The translations under genes were made by a program, and so were the position numbers. Below are positions 21,164 to 31,435 of a stretch of 64,000 nucleotides of DNA, in pieces (within the stretch, counting starts at the first letter, position 1; every line of letters starts with the position of its first letter). Under the pieces are notes generated by a model, which had not been told where the DNA came from, did no database searches, and saw nothing but the letters and a program-made list of their open reading frames with translations. The DNA is taken from positions 12,604,001 to 12,668,000 of the forward strand of contig JAWQUS010000026.1 of the NCBI GenBank assembly GCA_036365455.1. Reading direction: 5' to 3'. The DNA is from Macrosoma leucophasiata. Its lineage: Eukaryota; Arthropoda; Insecta; Lepidoptera; Hedylidae.

Positions 21164-21637
21164 ATATAAAAACATTCAGTGAATTCTACCAAATCATAAT
21201 AAAAGTCAGATGACTCATATGTTAAGGAAATGCTATTTTAGTCAAGTGAGTGAAAAAGGAAAACTAAACAAAGAAATTGAACCAGGTATAATGATAACAA
21301 AACATTTTTCAGGTAGCAAATATTGTCTATGTAAGTTAGACTTACATATGTAATATGTTACGACTGCTTATTTGTTTATAGTGTTTTATAATATTTATTA
21401 CTTATTCACATTTTCTAGAAAATACATGTTTTATTTGCCATTAAATACATATAAATTATCACTCCTATGAATTGAGTAAATATACATTCAGAGATTTGAA
21501 ACTGTTTTGAGAACAGTTTGCTAATAAAATAATTATAAGTTAATGATACAGAACTAACTGTTAACAGAAAGTTGTTTCCCCTTTTTCTTATCTAAGACAA
21601 TATAGATTATCTCTATCCCTCTCCCTCTTTGACTCTA

Positions 21638-21767
21638 AGCCTGGGTTGCACCAAGATATTTGTTAAAATTATTGTAACATTTATCATCCTTCTCTAACTT
21701 TAACAGATTTCAGATGTGAAATGTTACAATAGCTTTAACAATATTCTTGCTGCAACCCAGGCTTAGT
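21638..21767. mobile_element. MITE (AAGCCTGGGTTGCA ends)
   Basis: Inverted ends AAGCCTGGGTTGCACCAAGA and TGCTGCAACCCAGGCTTA, continuing into TGTAACATTT on both arms. The same family occurs at 56721-57234, where a SINE has split it. Confidence 0.75.
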
Positions 21768-22087
21768 AGGCAACATAAGGTAAGCAACTGCATGTTTTGC
21801 AATTAACCAAATTCAGGTCAATAGATGGAATGAGGACAGCTAATACAGAGGCATTTAGTATCTTTAATTGGTGGGGATACATTTTTATGTAATGCTTGTT
21901 TATTTACATAATATTAAAATACATAATATTTAATTATGTTTAACATTTCTGTTACATATTACAAAAGATTGTGTCATAAATGTGTAAGATTATTTTACTT
22001 AGTGAGAAACTCAATACAGTCTGCAATTAAAATACATCACAATTAGAAATGCTAGTCACTTAGTAAAATTGAAATAATAGCAAGATT

Positions 22088-22440
22088 GTTTTTTTTTATA
22101 ATTTGAAGGAGGCAAACAAGCATGCAAGTTTACATTGATGTTATGTGATGACTGCAGCCTATAGAAATCCAAACAAAGATCAGTTTTTTTTTTATCATTT
22201 TATGGTTACGGTTTTTAAGTCCTTTACAGCCAATCTTCAGTAGTTTTTATATTCTTCATTTCTTATACTAATGAAAACACAATTACACATAAAAATGTGA
22301 CTAAACACAAACTTTGAAAATAATATCACACAGCGACACAGCTCTTTTCCGCTTTCCAGCCAAATAACTGACAAAGAACAAAGGTCTGCATGTGTTGCCA
22401 CCCCTGAGACCTTAGTTGTTAATTCTCTGTGATAGTTATT
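22088..22440 (-). mobile_element. HaSE2-like SINE, interrupted
   Basis: Tail at 22088-22182 (GGAGGCAAACAAGCATGCAA). The middle part resumes at about 22375-22440 (GGTCTGCATGTGTTGCCACC). About 190 bp of AT-rich sequence separate them. Confidence 0.6.
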
Positions 22441-22478
22441 ACTGTTTTATAGCTTCTCAAGGTAATATTAACAAGGAC

Positions 22479-22572
22479 TTCAGTAGCTCAATTGGAAGAG
22501 CGGCTGGACTAGATTCCCAGTAGGCCGCGAGTTTGAGTCTCGCCTGAAGTCAAATTTTTCTTTCCATTTTTT
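22479..22572 (+). repeat. tRNA-derived repeat with tRNA-like fold
   Basis: GACTTCA and TGAAGTC pair as a 7-bp acceptor stem. The D-arm (GCTC/GAGC) and T-arm (GCGAG/CTCGC) also fold. The anticodon stem is GCTGG/CCAGT, but the loop has 9 nt and not 7. The unit is followed by AAATTTTTCTTTCC as at 22861 and 28604, so I take it as a retroposed repeat and not a working tRNA gene. Confidence 0.65.
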
Positions 22573-22860
22573 CTTTGAATAAAATATATTGCATGATTAT
22601 ATAAAGCATGTGTTAATGCGAAATAATATAAAACAATTAATATTAACAAGTCAATGTGTGAACTTGCCATAATTACCACATTATGGTGCTAAATTCTAAT
22701 TTCCATAAAATTGGATGCCCAAATTCTTTCTATATTAGGACAAAAAATCCAAAATACTGCTAAAGATATTCAATAAATATTATACAGGGATGTATAATGT
22801 GAAACTGAATCATTCTTGTACTATTTATTTTTCACAATACCACATGGGAGTGAACTTTAT

Positions 22861-22982
22861 AAATTAAAGAAAAAACGGAATAAAAATTTGACTTCGGGCA
22901 GGAATAGAACCTGCGATCCTGAGGTTGCAGGTTCAATTCCTGCCCAAAGTCAAATTTTTCTTTCCGTTTTTTTCTTTAATTT
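22861..22982. repeat. Fold-back of the tRNA-derived repeat
   Basis: The arms at 22861-22919 and 22923-22982 are inverted copies of the same tRNA 3' half plus its A-rich tail. They have only a few mismatches and a 3-nt loop. Both arms contain GGCAGGAAT and CCTGC with the B-box. Confidence 0.9.
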
Positions 22983-23213
22983 CTGAATAATTCTTCCTAG
23001 AAACCAGAATATAGTTGTGTCCAGTTCATTTTTAACATTCTAGGTATGTTTTCATACAAGAATAAACTAGGTACCTTTGAAGTATCTAATCAAAGGACAA
23101 TAAAAATGTCATTCACAAGACTAACAGGATTTTCGCACGAGGTTAATCTATGACCTACTTTTTTATGATAACACTGTTTTGTAGATAAGACAGTAAACAA
23201 TAGTTTTTCTAAC

Positions 23214-23451
23214 CTTCGTCTGGGCCTTTCTTTATTTCGCATGGTATGTAAACACCGTAGTACGTCGTAGCTGGCTCAGTGCTGGTAGGACTATCGGGAG
23301 TACTTTGTTTCTTTCCCAATGTATCCAAGCGCAGGAGTCTGCTAAACAAACCCATAGCACCCTCCCTTTTCTCAATCGGCGATATACAAATCTCCTCCTT
23401 CACCCCGCCGATATCCTTCTTGCATTCCGGTATAACTACAGTCTTCGACAT
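23214..23451 (-). CDS. Ankle2: ANKLE2 homologue, exon 1 as placed
   Basis: Starts with ATG at 23451 (MSKTVVIPECKK) and runs to the donor GAAG/GTTAG at 23213. The last block TTYYGVYIPCEIKKGPDE matches the ANKLE2 YYGVCPVYED region. The first 60 residues are charged and Ser/Thr-rich. No LEM domain or transmembrane segment is visible, although vertebrate ANKLE2 has both. A good acceptor (GATTGTTTCAG, ending at 23464) stands 13 bp before the ATG and the frame stays open across it. So a further exon exists upstream and the true N-terminus may lie there. Confidence 0.8.
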
Positions 23452-23835
23452 TTCGTCTCGACACTGAAACAATCTTATTTTCTAGTTTTGTTTGTGACGC
23501 AAACACCACAGGTTTATTTTTATACCACATTAAATCACCTTCAAGTCTTGGGATGTCATAAATACATGTTAGTCAGAGCCCGGTTATCCAACAATCAACA
23601 TTTCAGCACATTTCCAAAATATTATCGCACATTAAAAACACAGGAGTGTTTGGAAGTTGTAACAGAAAAATTGAAATGCTCGTCACTCGTCGAACGATGC
23701 GATGACGTTTTCGTGCGTAGATCACTTCGTCACACAATTTTCACAGATTCATAATGACAGATAGAGAATCGATTAAGAATTCGATTTCTCTTGAAATTCT
23801 TGATTCGCAATCGACAGAAAGATATTTATTTTCAA

Positions 23836-24130
23836 CTAGCTGATCCGGCAAACTTCGTATTGCCTTACAATTAAATAATTTGTCAAAGGTAGGTGATAGA
23901 GGTAAGGTGATAGATACATACTCTTTGTATATTTGTATGGGAAAATGAAATTGTGGTTTTTACTATTTCCCTTCAATTTCTTCATATTTTCTTATCTATT
24001 AAACCTTCCTTGGAATGCCAAAAATTATTCAAAACCAAACTTATCCAATTCGGTAAAGCCGTTCTCGAGTTTTAGCGAGATTGACAAACAGCAATTGATT
24101 GTTATCTTTATAGATAACAATCAAAGTAGT
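23836..24130 (+). repeat. Dispersed repeat (TTCGTATTGCCT family)
   Basis: Starts AACTAGCTGATCCGGCAAAC and passes CAATTTCTTCATATTTTCTT to CTCGAGTTTTAGCGAGATTG. Same family as 3305, 29338 and 37340. Confidence 0.75.
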
Positions 24131-24139
24131 ATTGCTTAT

Positions 24140-24245
24140 TTTTGACTATCGATAGTATTGCAGCATGTCGATATTTTCGATAGTACTATCGCGCTATCGA
24201 CTAATTATTCCAGGTTACGATAGTTCACAATACTATCGATAGACT
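24140..24245. promoter_or_regulatory. Cluster of TATCGATA-like palindromes
   Basis: Exact TATCGATA occurs at 24147 and 24234. Partial versions (TCGATA, CTATCG) lie between them. TATCGATA is the DREF site found in insect promoters of growth and nuclear genes. The cluster lies about 0.7 kb upstream of ANKLE2 exon 1. Because similar palindromes occur at 15857 inside an intron, they may instead be repeat relics. Confidence 0.35.
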
Positions 24246-25024
24246 ATTACTATTGCAACAACACTATCCCGAAATAAAAAATGTTAGAAAAGTAAGCAGA
24301 GTATGGTATACCCAAAAATTAAGTAAAAATATTTTTTAAAATATTGCAATCATAGATAATACTTAAATAGTTACCAGGGTGTATAAACTTAGTACTAATG
24401 CGATGGAAATCCTAACAATGTAAGGGCAAGTGAACGTTGCTAACACGTAACAACAGATGGCGCGCATATTTGTTCCAATAATGTTCATAGAGTTCATTGA
24501 AGTTCATTCACTATGTTGTCAGACGTAGTACATACATGTCATGCTGCAATTGCGTCGTATGTAATATTGCCTAAAAAGAGTTTTTAAGCCTTTTCCGTGA
24601 TTTTTCCATCGAGTTGAGATGTATGGAATACACGTCACAGATAGATATACAGAAAGCGGCCCAAAATACTGTTTTTATAATGGAATAGCAGTGAATAGCA
24701 ACGCACGGGCTATTGACCTTAGGTTGTAGTTCCAAAACGAAACACCAAACTCGCCAGATGGCGTAAGTGAGCTATTGCCTTCTTTGATATCGAAAATCGG
24801 TCTCTATTTCAGTATGTATTTATAGTACTCTGTGATAGTTACAGACTATGTTGCACTTGTATCCGTTTGTTAATTCAAAAGCTGCACTGCTGATGATGTC
24901 TTACATTGCAGCATTTGCATAAGTGCAGTGAGTTGACCTAGCTCTAAAAACTTGGTAATGGTTGTGGTCAAAATTAATTAAAATAAAAACAGGCATTTAG
25001 TTAATAAGTTTTATATTTAAGACA

Positions 25025-26368
25025 TCAATTTGTTGCCAACTTCTTTTTCTTCTTTTTATTTTTCTTACCTAAATTATTACTACTCAAAGGTGTATTCAGA
25101 GCTTTCTCAATAGAATATGCATACAAGTTGGCATTAATTTTCTTTAATTTATTTAATTCATCCACAAGGTTTGTTTCTTTTTGCTTATATTCCTGCTCCA
25201 TATCTTTTGACACTACGGTGTCTTCAAAGCCAGATTCAATAGGTAATCTCCAAAAATTAATTTTCCTGTTTACCAGAACCTCTACTTCTAGTATTTCATC
25301 ATCGTCCTTTTCTAAAGTCCTTTCTAAGCTGTGCAGAATTATAGAGGTTGAGAAATTTTGTTTATAAATTTCTTTGTAATTAACACTGAAAAAGGCGTTT
25401 GTGATAGGACCTTTATGTTTTAACGTCCGAACAGGTTGTCTACTTCTTATATGCCACAATAAAACCTGCTCATCATTGGCAGCAGACATCAGAATCTCTC
25501 CATTTAATGAAGCTGATAAACAAGTCACAGCTTTTGTATGGCATTTGAATAGTGGGCTATTTTCATTTGAATTCACAGATAGATCTCTGTGTGATGGTGG
25601 ATTGGTCAAGCTAAACTGGCAAATATTTCCATTTATCATTCCTACAAAAATGTTTAGTTCTAAAACATCCATTGTTATTGCTGATAGTGGTTCTTCAAAA
25701 ATAAGATTTAGAAGCATCTGGCCAGAAGATAAATCATAGATTTTGCATGTTCTATCCATGGACACAGTGCAAAGACGTCCATGCATTCCTGTTTTACTTA
25801 TAACCATGTCTGTTACTGGTAGGGAATGATCAGAGAATATATAAACCGGATCATGCTGCCCAGCATTCTTCTGTGTGATAAGTTCCACTTCAGGATGCAC
25901 TGCTACAGTAGCCAGTGACCATACCATTACCATGCCATCTTCAGCCGCTGATATAAAGAATCGGCCATCTTGTGTGAACTTTAAAAGGTTAACTTTTTGA
26001 TAATGACGGCTTGTAATACTTAATAAACTGCCAGAGCTAATTTGCCACAGGTATATTTTCTCATCAATGCCAGCGACGCAGTATGTGCCATCACTAGTGA
26101 CAGCGAACGCGCTCGCTTTTCCTGGCAGAATGAACCGCATGCCTTGTACAGTTTGCTGTGAGTTCAAAGGCCATATGTGTAAAATAGGTTTGGTTCTCTC
26201 TACAGCTGCTAAATAATCACTTCCAATGAACGAAACAGACCTCGCTTCCGCTGTCCCGCCACCTTTGTAATTCATTAAATTGGTGCCGGTATGAGGATCC
26301 CAAACAGAGCATGTCCATAATGTATTGTTAGAGTCACTCGTTATCAAAACTTCGGGTAAAGACGCCAT
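25025..26368 (-). CDS. Wdr18: WD repeat protein 18 homologue
   Basis: This one uninterrupted exon of 447 codons starts at ATG 26368 (MASLPEVLITSD). The protein is a WD40 propeller: GTAEARSVSFIGSDYLAAVE, HIWPLN, YCVAGIDEKIYLWQ and GRFFISAAEDGMVMVWSLA are repeat strands, followed by TVSMDRTCKIYDL and MSAANDEQVLLWHIR. After about residue 385 a helical segment (KDMEQEYKQKETNLVDELNK) leads to a Lys-rich C-terminus that looks like a nuclear signal. WDR18 and yeast Ipi3 belong to the Rix1/PELP1-TEX10 complex that matures the 60S ribosomal subunit and removes ITS2. The length fits (human WDR18 is similar). It lies in tandem with ANKLE2. Confidence 0.9.
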   Translation of the reverse strand: MASLPEVLITSDSNNTLWTCSVWDPHTGTNLMNYKGGGTAEARSVSFIGSDYLAAVERTKPILHIWPLNSQQTVQGMRFILPGKASAFAVTSDGTYCVAGIDEKIYLWQISSGSLLSITSRHYQKVNLLKFTQDGRFFISAAEDGMVMVWSLATVAVHPEVELITQKNAGQHDPVYIFSDHSLPVTDMVISKTGMHGRLCTVSMDRTCKIYDLSSGQMLLNLIFEEPLSAITMDVLELNIFVGMINGNICQFSLTNPPSHRDLSVNSNENSPLFKCHTKAVTCLSASLNGEILMSAANDEQVLLWHIRSRQPVRTLKHKGPITNAFFSVNYKEIYKQNFSTSIILHSLERTLEKDDDEILEVEVLVNRKINFWRLPIESGFEDTVVSKDMEQEYKQKETNLVDELNKLKKINANLYAYSIEKALNTPLSSNNLGKKNKKKKKKLATN

Positions 26369-27833
26369 TATATCTACACAAATACAAAATTAGATACACA
26401 CTTTTACATAATTCTGATTTATTTAGTGTTCCTATTTCATTTCACATAGTCCAAATTGGTCCAAATTTAATAAACCATGTGGTGGTGCGAGCCCGACGAA
26501 TGTTTTTAAAAAAATGATATTGTTCCGAATTACACTGTGACCAATGCGAACTCTGTAAACTAGTTGAGCTACGAACGAAAGAGTGGAGTGGAGAGTCTGT
26601 GGAGTAGAGTGCGAGTACGAGCTGTGAGTACGAGTAAGTAATAATAGTGTGAATCATAGATTATAAATATACTTGCATGCTGTAGGCTTGGTTATTGGTC
26701 TGTGTGTGTAGGCCTCCTGTCCCTTCCTTATCCCTGACATGAAAAAAATGTTTACAGCCATTTACTGAAATGTTACTTAAAATATAAGTGCGACGGAAAA
26801 ATCTTTGGACTTTTACTTTTTTGACACCCCAGACAAAAAACAAAAAACTTTATTTACACAAAAAACAACTACTGTCTAAGTAGTTGTTTTTTTTGTCGTC
26901 AACGTACGACTTTGACAAATTCTACTATCTTACCGATTCTGCTACAAGCTCGAAAATAGGAGTTCAGTTCAATTCTGTTATATTTGGGTGCCGACCGCCT
27001 AACTCAAATTCTTTCACGTATGACTTTAGCTTTTCAGTTTCGTACTACCTATTAACCTGTCAAGGAACGTAAGGCCACCGGCGCTCAGACACAATTGAAT
27101 TTCAATTGTCATATTTTTCTCGTGTCTTGAGGGTTTAAAACATTTTGCTTTTAAGTATATACCTGCGGCCGAAAACACTTCCAGGAAAAAAGGTAGGCGG
27201 TACAAAACTGACACGATGATATCATAATCGAAAGAGAGAAGAGCCAAAGTTTGGCAGTCGACCCTCTGATCATCGTAGAACCGAATGTGACGATAGGAAT
27301 GCTTTTGGAAACTAGACAGAAAGAAAGAAAAATTTATTCAGAAAGCACATTGAGCATGATATAATAAAAAAAAAACTTTTGTGATACTCATCATAATTCT
27401 ACAAATAACGCAGTTGTCTTGATTGGAATGAAATGGAAGCTGAACTGTGGAGTCATGCTCAGTATTGTTTACCGTGCTCACCATCATCATTCAAATGATG
27501 ATAAACCCAGTAACAAGAGCAAGAATTCGCAATGTATTTCGGAACATGCCTTAGATTTAACCCAAAAGTTGACACAAGCTTGCACGTGTTGCCAAGTGTG
27601 AGAATATTGAGATGGAAATAAAAAACTACAATACAATTCGATTTCTCAGAACAATCGGGCTTTTACGTGGCCTTAGATGACATTTTCTTTTATTCATATT
27701 ATCAAATAATCAAAATTTTCTTGAAGAACTGCTGAAACTCGGAAAAATATTTTTTGAAGTATGTTGGTATTTAAGTCTGTGGTCCGTGTTTTGACCACTC
27801 AATTTGACATGACTCAATTTTGACAAATTCGGT
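26369..27833. other. Intergenic region between WDR18 and a plus-strand start
   Basis: It contains short repeats (27028-27215) and a 14-bp-arm hairpin at 26862-26893 (AAAAAACAACTACT). No gene was recognised. WDR18 transcription should start within the first few hundred bases. Confidence 0.4.
27028..27215. repeat. MITE-like repeat with a nested repeat
   Basis: CAGTTTCGTACTACCTATTA at the left and GGTAGGCGGTACAAAACTGA at the right are imperfect inverted ends shared with 4435-4535. The inserted block with TTCAATTGTCATATTTTTCT recurs near 29300 and, inverted, near 38970. Confidence 0.5.
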
Positions 27834-27923
27834 TCAGTGTATTTGTGTGTGCTTGTGTGTGATTATTTAAAGTGAACTTGATAACATAGAGACTGATAAA
27901 GAAGATTACATCATGTTCAAAAA
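27834..27923 (+). CDS. Possible first exon, MCTS1-like start
   Basis: The coding part is 27913-27923: ATG TTC AAA AA then a strong donor GTAAGT. This gives Met-Phe-Lys-Lys after completion of the split codon. An initiator-like TTCAGT lies at about 27833. Proteins of the MCTS1 (density-regulated re-initiation) family begin MFKKF with a very short first coding exon. No later exon was found in this window, so this is weak. It would place AdipoR inside an intron or mean that the exon belongs to something else. Confidence 0.3.
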
Positions 27924-28274
27924 GTAAGTATTTTACAGTGCTTTACTAATTTTGCTAATAGTATTATTAAGGTAGTTAATGGAGTTTTACAACGTTTGAG
28001 GTTATTTTTGTCTTATCCGACTCTGAGTTACGTCAAACAACTTACTGTCAAATAATTTATTGACGTTCTCCGAACACAGAACCAATCACAAAGCACTATT
28101 TCTTTGCGGCGATGACGTCTCACATTAAATGATCAGTGCTGTTGCAAAATAACGTAACGCTATCATGAGAATTATGTTTCGTTACTCGATACGTTCCAAA
28201 TTAATATATTGTCAGAACTCAGACATTCAGCTGATTCATGTGTAAAATGAAAAAGCGGTTTTATGATGTTCTAG

Positions 28275-28438
28275 TATGGCTCCGTAATAACTACCACAGA
28301 GACTACGAACTACGGTTTCAGGGGTGGCAACGAATCTGCATTTTAACCTCTGGTCTTTGTGTGGGTGTCTATAGGCTGCAGTCATAATTTAACATAAATG
28401 TGAACTGCATGTTTGTTTGCCATCTTCATTACCTTAAA
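28275..28438 (+). mobile_element. HaSE2-like SINE, variant, 5' truncated
   Basis: CCGTAATAACTACCACAGAG replaces the usual CCTGTAATTTCCGGCACAG. The same variant appears at 40283 and 63688 and marks a subfamily. Confidence 0.75.
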
Positions 28439-28603
28439 AAAATAATTAGAAATATGGATATTTAAGCAATGAACGCCCACATTACGACATTTCAATCTAT
28501 TTCCTTTTTCATAAAATATACCATTAAAGCACGAGCAGTACGACTGTACTTGAAGTAGAATTAACCATGGTATTAGAATAACATTTAAATATTTTTTAAA
28601 TAA

Positions 28604-28761
28604 AAATGGAAAGAAAAATTTGACTTCAGGCGGAGCTTGAACCTGCGACCACTGGGATTTCTAGTCCAGACGCTTTCCCAACTGAGCTACGGAAGTCCAG
28701 AGAAGAAGCTTAGTTGGAAGAACGGCTGGACTAGAAATAATTATTTCCATTTTTTCTATAA
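28604..28761. repeat. tRNA-derived repeat in inverted pair
   Basis: A nearly whole unit on the minus strand (28619-28697, GACTTCAGGCGGAGCTTGAA) is followed at once by a partial unit in the opposite direction (28707-28761, TTAGTTGGAAGAACGGCTGG). Confidence 0.7.
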
Positions 28762-28817
28762 ATATATTTCACTCGTATGCGATTTGCGACAAAAACAATA
28801 ATATAAAACATTTATTT

Positions 28818-29114
28818 TACTGGTGGTAGAGCTCCAGTGACGGAGCTCGCGGGCGTAGGCACCACCGCATTACCTAATATACTTGCCGCTAAATGGTAGT
28901 GTTCAGCACTATCGTGTTCCGGTCAGGTGGTAATGTACGGCCCTGTAATTTCAGGCACAGAGGCCATAACACCTTAGGCCTCAGGAGTGGCAGCGCATCT
29001 GCATTTTGACCTCTGGTCATTGTGTGGGTGTCTATAGGCTGCAGTCATCACTTAACATCAATGTGAACTGCATGCTTGTTTGCCAATTTTAATACATAAA
29101 AAAAAAAAAAAAAT
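28818..29114 (+). mobile_element. HaSE2-like SINE, full length
   Basis: It is close to the family consensus and ends in 15 A. Confidence 0.92.
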
Positions 29115-29337
29115 TTAAATATGTTATTATTGAAACTACCATCTTGAACACGTGAAGCTACTGATATTTGATTTGTGTACGTACGAATAATTTCATTTTT
29201 GTATTACTCACATTTAACATGACATGTAACAAGCAATCTGTTCAAAAGTCCTGAAGCAGCAGATGGACCCTATATGGTCCAAGAGCAATAAAAAATCAAT
29301 TGTCATATTTTTCTGGCGGCCTGAGGGAATAATTTAA

Positions 29338-29605
29338 CAACTAGCTGTGCCGGCAAACTTTGTATTGCCTCAGAATGAAATGACGTGTCTAAAAATAAAA
29401 TAATGGTTTGATAGATACGGACTATTAGTATGGGAAAGTAAAATTGTGGTTTTTATTATTTCCCTTTAATTTCTTCATATTTTCTTACCTTTTAAACCTT
29501 CCCTGGACTTCCAATAATCATTCAAATCCAAAATTAGCCAAATCGGTCCAGCCGTTCTCGAGTTTTAGCGAGACTAACGAATAGCAATTGATTTTTATAT
29601 AGATA
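29338..29605 (+). repeat. Dispersed repeat (TTGTATTGCCT family)
   Basis: ACTAGCTGTGCCGGCAAAC start; CCTTCCCTGGACTTCCAATA in the middle; GCAATTGATTTTTATATAGA end. Confidence 0.75.
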
Positions 29606-30274
29606 GATATAGATAGATTAACTAGAAGGCCTTGTAATAGGCCTAAAAGTGCTAGGTGGCTCCGGACCTTTACTTTCTTTATTTAATTAAGTTATTAAAA
29701 TAGCAGACAAGCACGTATTTCTTTCAATGACCGTACCTAGCTAATACCTAATAAGAATAATATACCTAATGTCATGAGAAACCATTTAGGGCAATATACA
29801 TTATCAGTGAGTTAATAACCGTATACCGTTACATAAATAACTTAAATTAAAAAGCTAACGCACAACACTACAAATGGGTGACATGATCGCTAAAAAAATA
29901 CAGATGGCCGTGTCAGGCCTTGTGCGAGAGCGAGATGGAAAATATATTTAGAAAATGAACAGAACATGGTGAATGGTCGCGGAGCGCCGCTTGCTTTCAA
30001 TTCACTCAGATAGTTTTTTGCAGCTGTTCTAAATTGTCGTTGTCCATCGCGCTTCGCATATTTTCGATATTTATTTTATTATATGTGCTCGATCGAAATC
30101 GCTGTTTGAATTGCCATCTGGCTGCAAGACTGGAAGTGTAACGTGGATGAAACAAAAGGCACAGTGCGTCGTGTTCCGTGACGTAACTGGATTCGCGTAA
30201 CTGTTTGTGCTTACGAAGGTCGCGACACGAATGGTTTTTTACGTGTAGGAAGTGTAGGGCGATAACGAACCACG

Positions 30275-31435
30275 ATGTGGGAAGTGGACTCTGACACGGG
30301 ATCACATAGCCTGTCGTCAGACGGGCTACGTCGACGGCAAGGATGGGACCCCGAGGCCGAGAGTCTCGCTTCTCAGATGGACGAGTTGGACGAGGTGCTC
30401 GCGGAGGAGGAGGAAGGCTGCCCTCTGCCCTCCACGCCCGAGGATCAGCACCTGCTCGATGCGGAGATGGCTGAGGTACTGAAGGCGGGCGTTCTGTCGG
30501 ACGAGATTGACCTGGGCGCATTGGCCCACAACGCCGCCGAGCAAGCCGAAGAGTTTGTCCGCAAGGTGTGGGAGGCTTCTTGGAACGTGTGCCACTTCAG
30601 ACACCTCCCGCGATGGCTACAGGACAACGACTATCTACACAAAGGACACCGGCCGCCTCTACCTTCATTTAGCGCATGCTTCGCCTCCATATTCCGCATC
30701 CACACGGAAACGGGCAACATATGGACGCATCTGCTAGGCTGCGTGGCGTTCATTGGTGTCGCAATATACTTTCTGACGCGCCCCTCAATAGAAATACAGA
30801 TGCAAGAGAAAATGATCTTCGGTGTTTTCTTCGTGGGCGCGATCGTTTGCCTCGGCTTCTCGTTCGCTTACCACACGCTGTACTGCCACTCTGAGATGGT
30901 GGGCAAATTGTTCTCCAAATTGGACTACTGCGGTATAGCACTTCTCATCATGGGCTCGTTCGTTCCCTGGCTTTACTACAGTTTCTACTGCCATTACAGA
31001 CCCAAAATAATATATTTATCTGTGGTTGTTGTGTTGGGCGTGTTATCTATCATAGTGTCACTTTGGGATAGGTTCTCTGAGCCACGGCTGAGACCGCTGC
31101 GTGCTGGAGTGTTCATGGGATTCGGCCTCTCGGGAATTGTGCCTGCGATACACTATGGGATCACCGAAGGCTGGTTCAGCCAGGTCAGCAAGGCATCTCT
31201 AGGCTGGTTAGTGCTCATGGGCCTGCTTTACATTTTAGGTGCAATGTTTTATGCTCTCCGAGTGCCTGAACGCTGGTTCCCTGGAAAATGTGACATTTGG
31301 TTCCAGTCTCACCAAATCTTCCACGTGTTGGTGATTGTGGCTGCATTTGTGCATTACCATGGTATTAGTGAACTTGCATCCTACCGTGTTACTGTTGGAG
31401 AATGTTCGATGCCACCATCCTCTATTGCATTCTAG
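30275..31435 (+). CDS. AdipoR: Adiponectin receptor
   Basis: This is one coding exon of 386 codons. A cytosolic N-terminus of about 145 residues, rich in Glu/Asp, leads to the PAQR core with seven hydrophobic segments between about 148 and 362. Conserved landmarks are RIHTETGNIWTHLLG, FHT-type AYHTLYCHSE, FSKLDYCGIALLIMGSFVPW, RAGVFMGFGLSG and SHQIFHVLV. The zinc ligands of mammalian AdipoR1 are present: His200, Asp217, His346 and His350 here. The family has ceramidase-like activity and signals in lipid and glucose balance. ATG at 30275 is preceded by a leader without long open frame. Upstream GC-content rises, as expected for a promoter. Confidence 0.96.
   Translation: MWEVDSDTGSHSLSSDGLRRRQGWDPEAESLASQMDELDEVLAEEEEGCPLPSTPEDQHLLDAEMAEVLKAGVLSDEIDLGALAHNAAEQAEEFVRKVWEASWNVCHFRHLPRWLQDNDYLHKGHRPPLPSFSACFASIFRIHTETGNIWTHLLGCVAFIGVAIYFLTRPSIEIQMQEKMIFGVFFVGAIVCLGFSFAYHTLYCHSEMVGKLFSKLDYCGIALLIMGSFVPWLYYSFYCHYRPKIIYLSVVVVLGVLSIIVSLWDRFSEPRLRPLRAGVFMGFGLSGIVPAIHYGITEGWFSQVSKASLGWLVLMGLLYILGAMFYALRVPERWFPGKCDIWFQSHQIFHVLVIVAAFVHYHGISELASYRVTVGECSMPPSSIAF

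Noticed and set aside
22479..22554. Functional tRNA gene
   Set aside because: Acceptor, D and T arms fold, but the anticodon loop has 9 nt and the unit recurs with the same tail as a retroposed repeat.
23305..23754. 149-codon open frame on the plus strand
   Set aside because: It lies antisense to ANKLE2 exon 1, and its residues show no family pattern.
30006..30521. 171-codon minus-strand frame
   Set aside because: Antisense to the AdipoR start; Pro/Arg-rich composition comes from the GC-rich sense codons.
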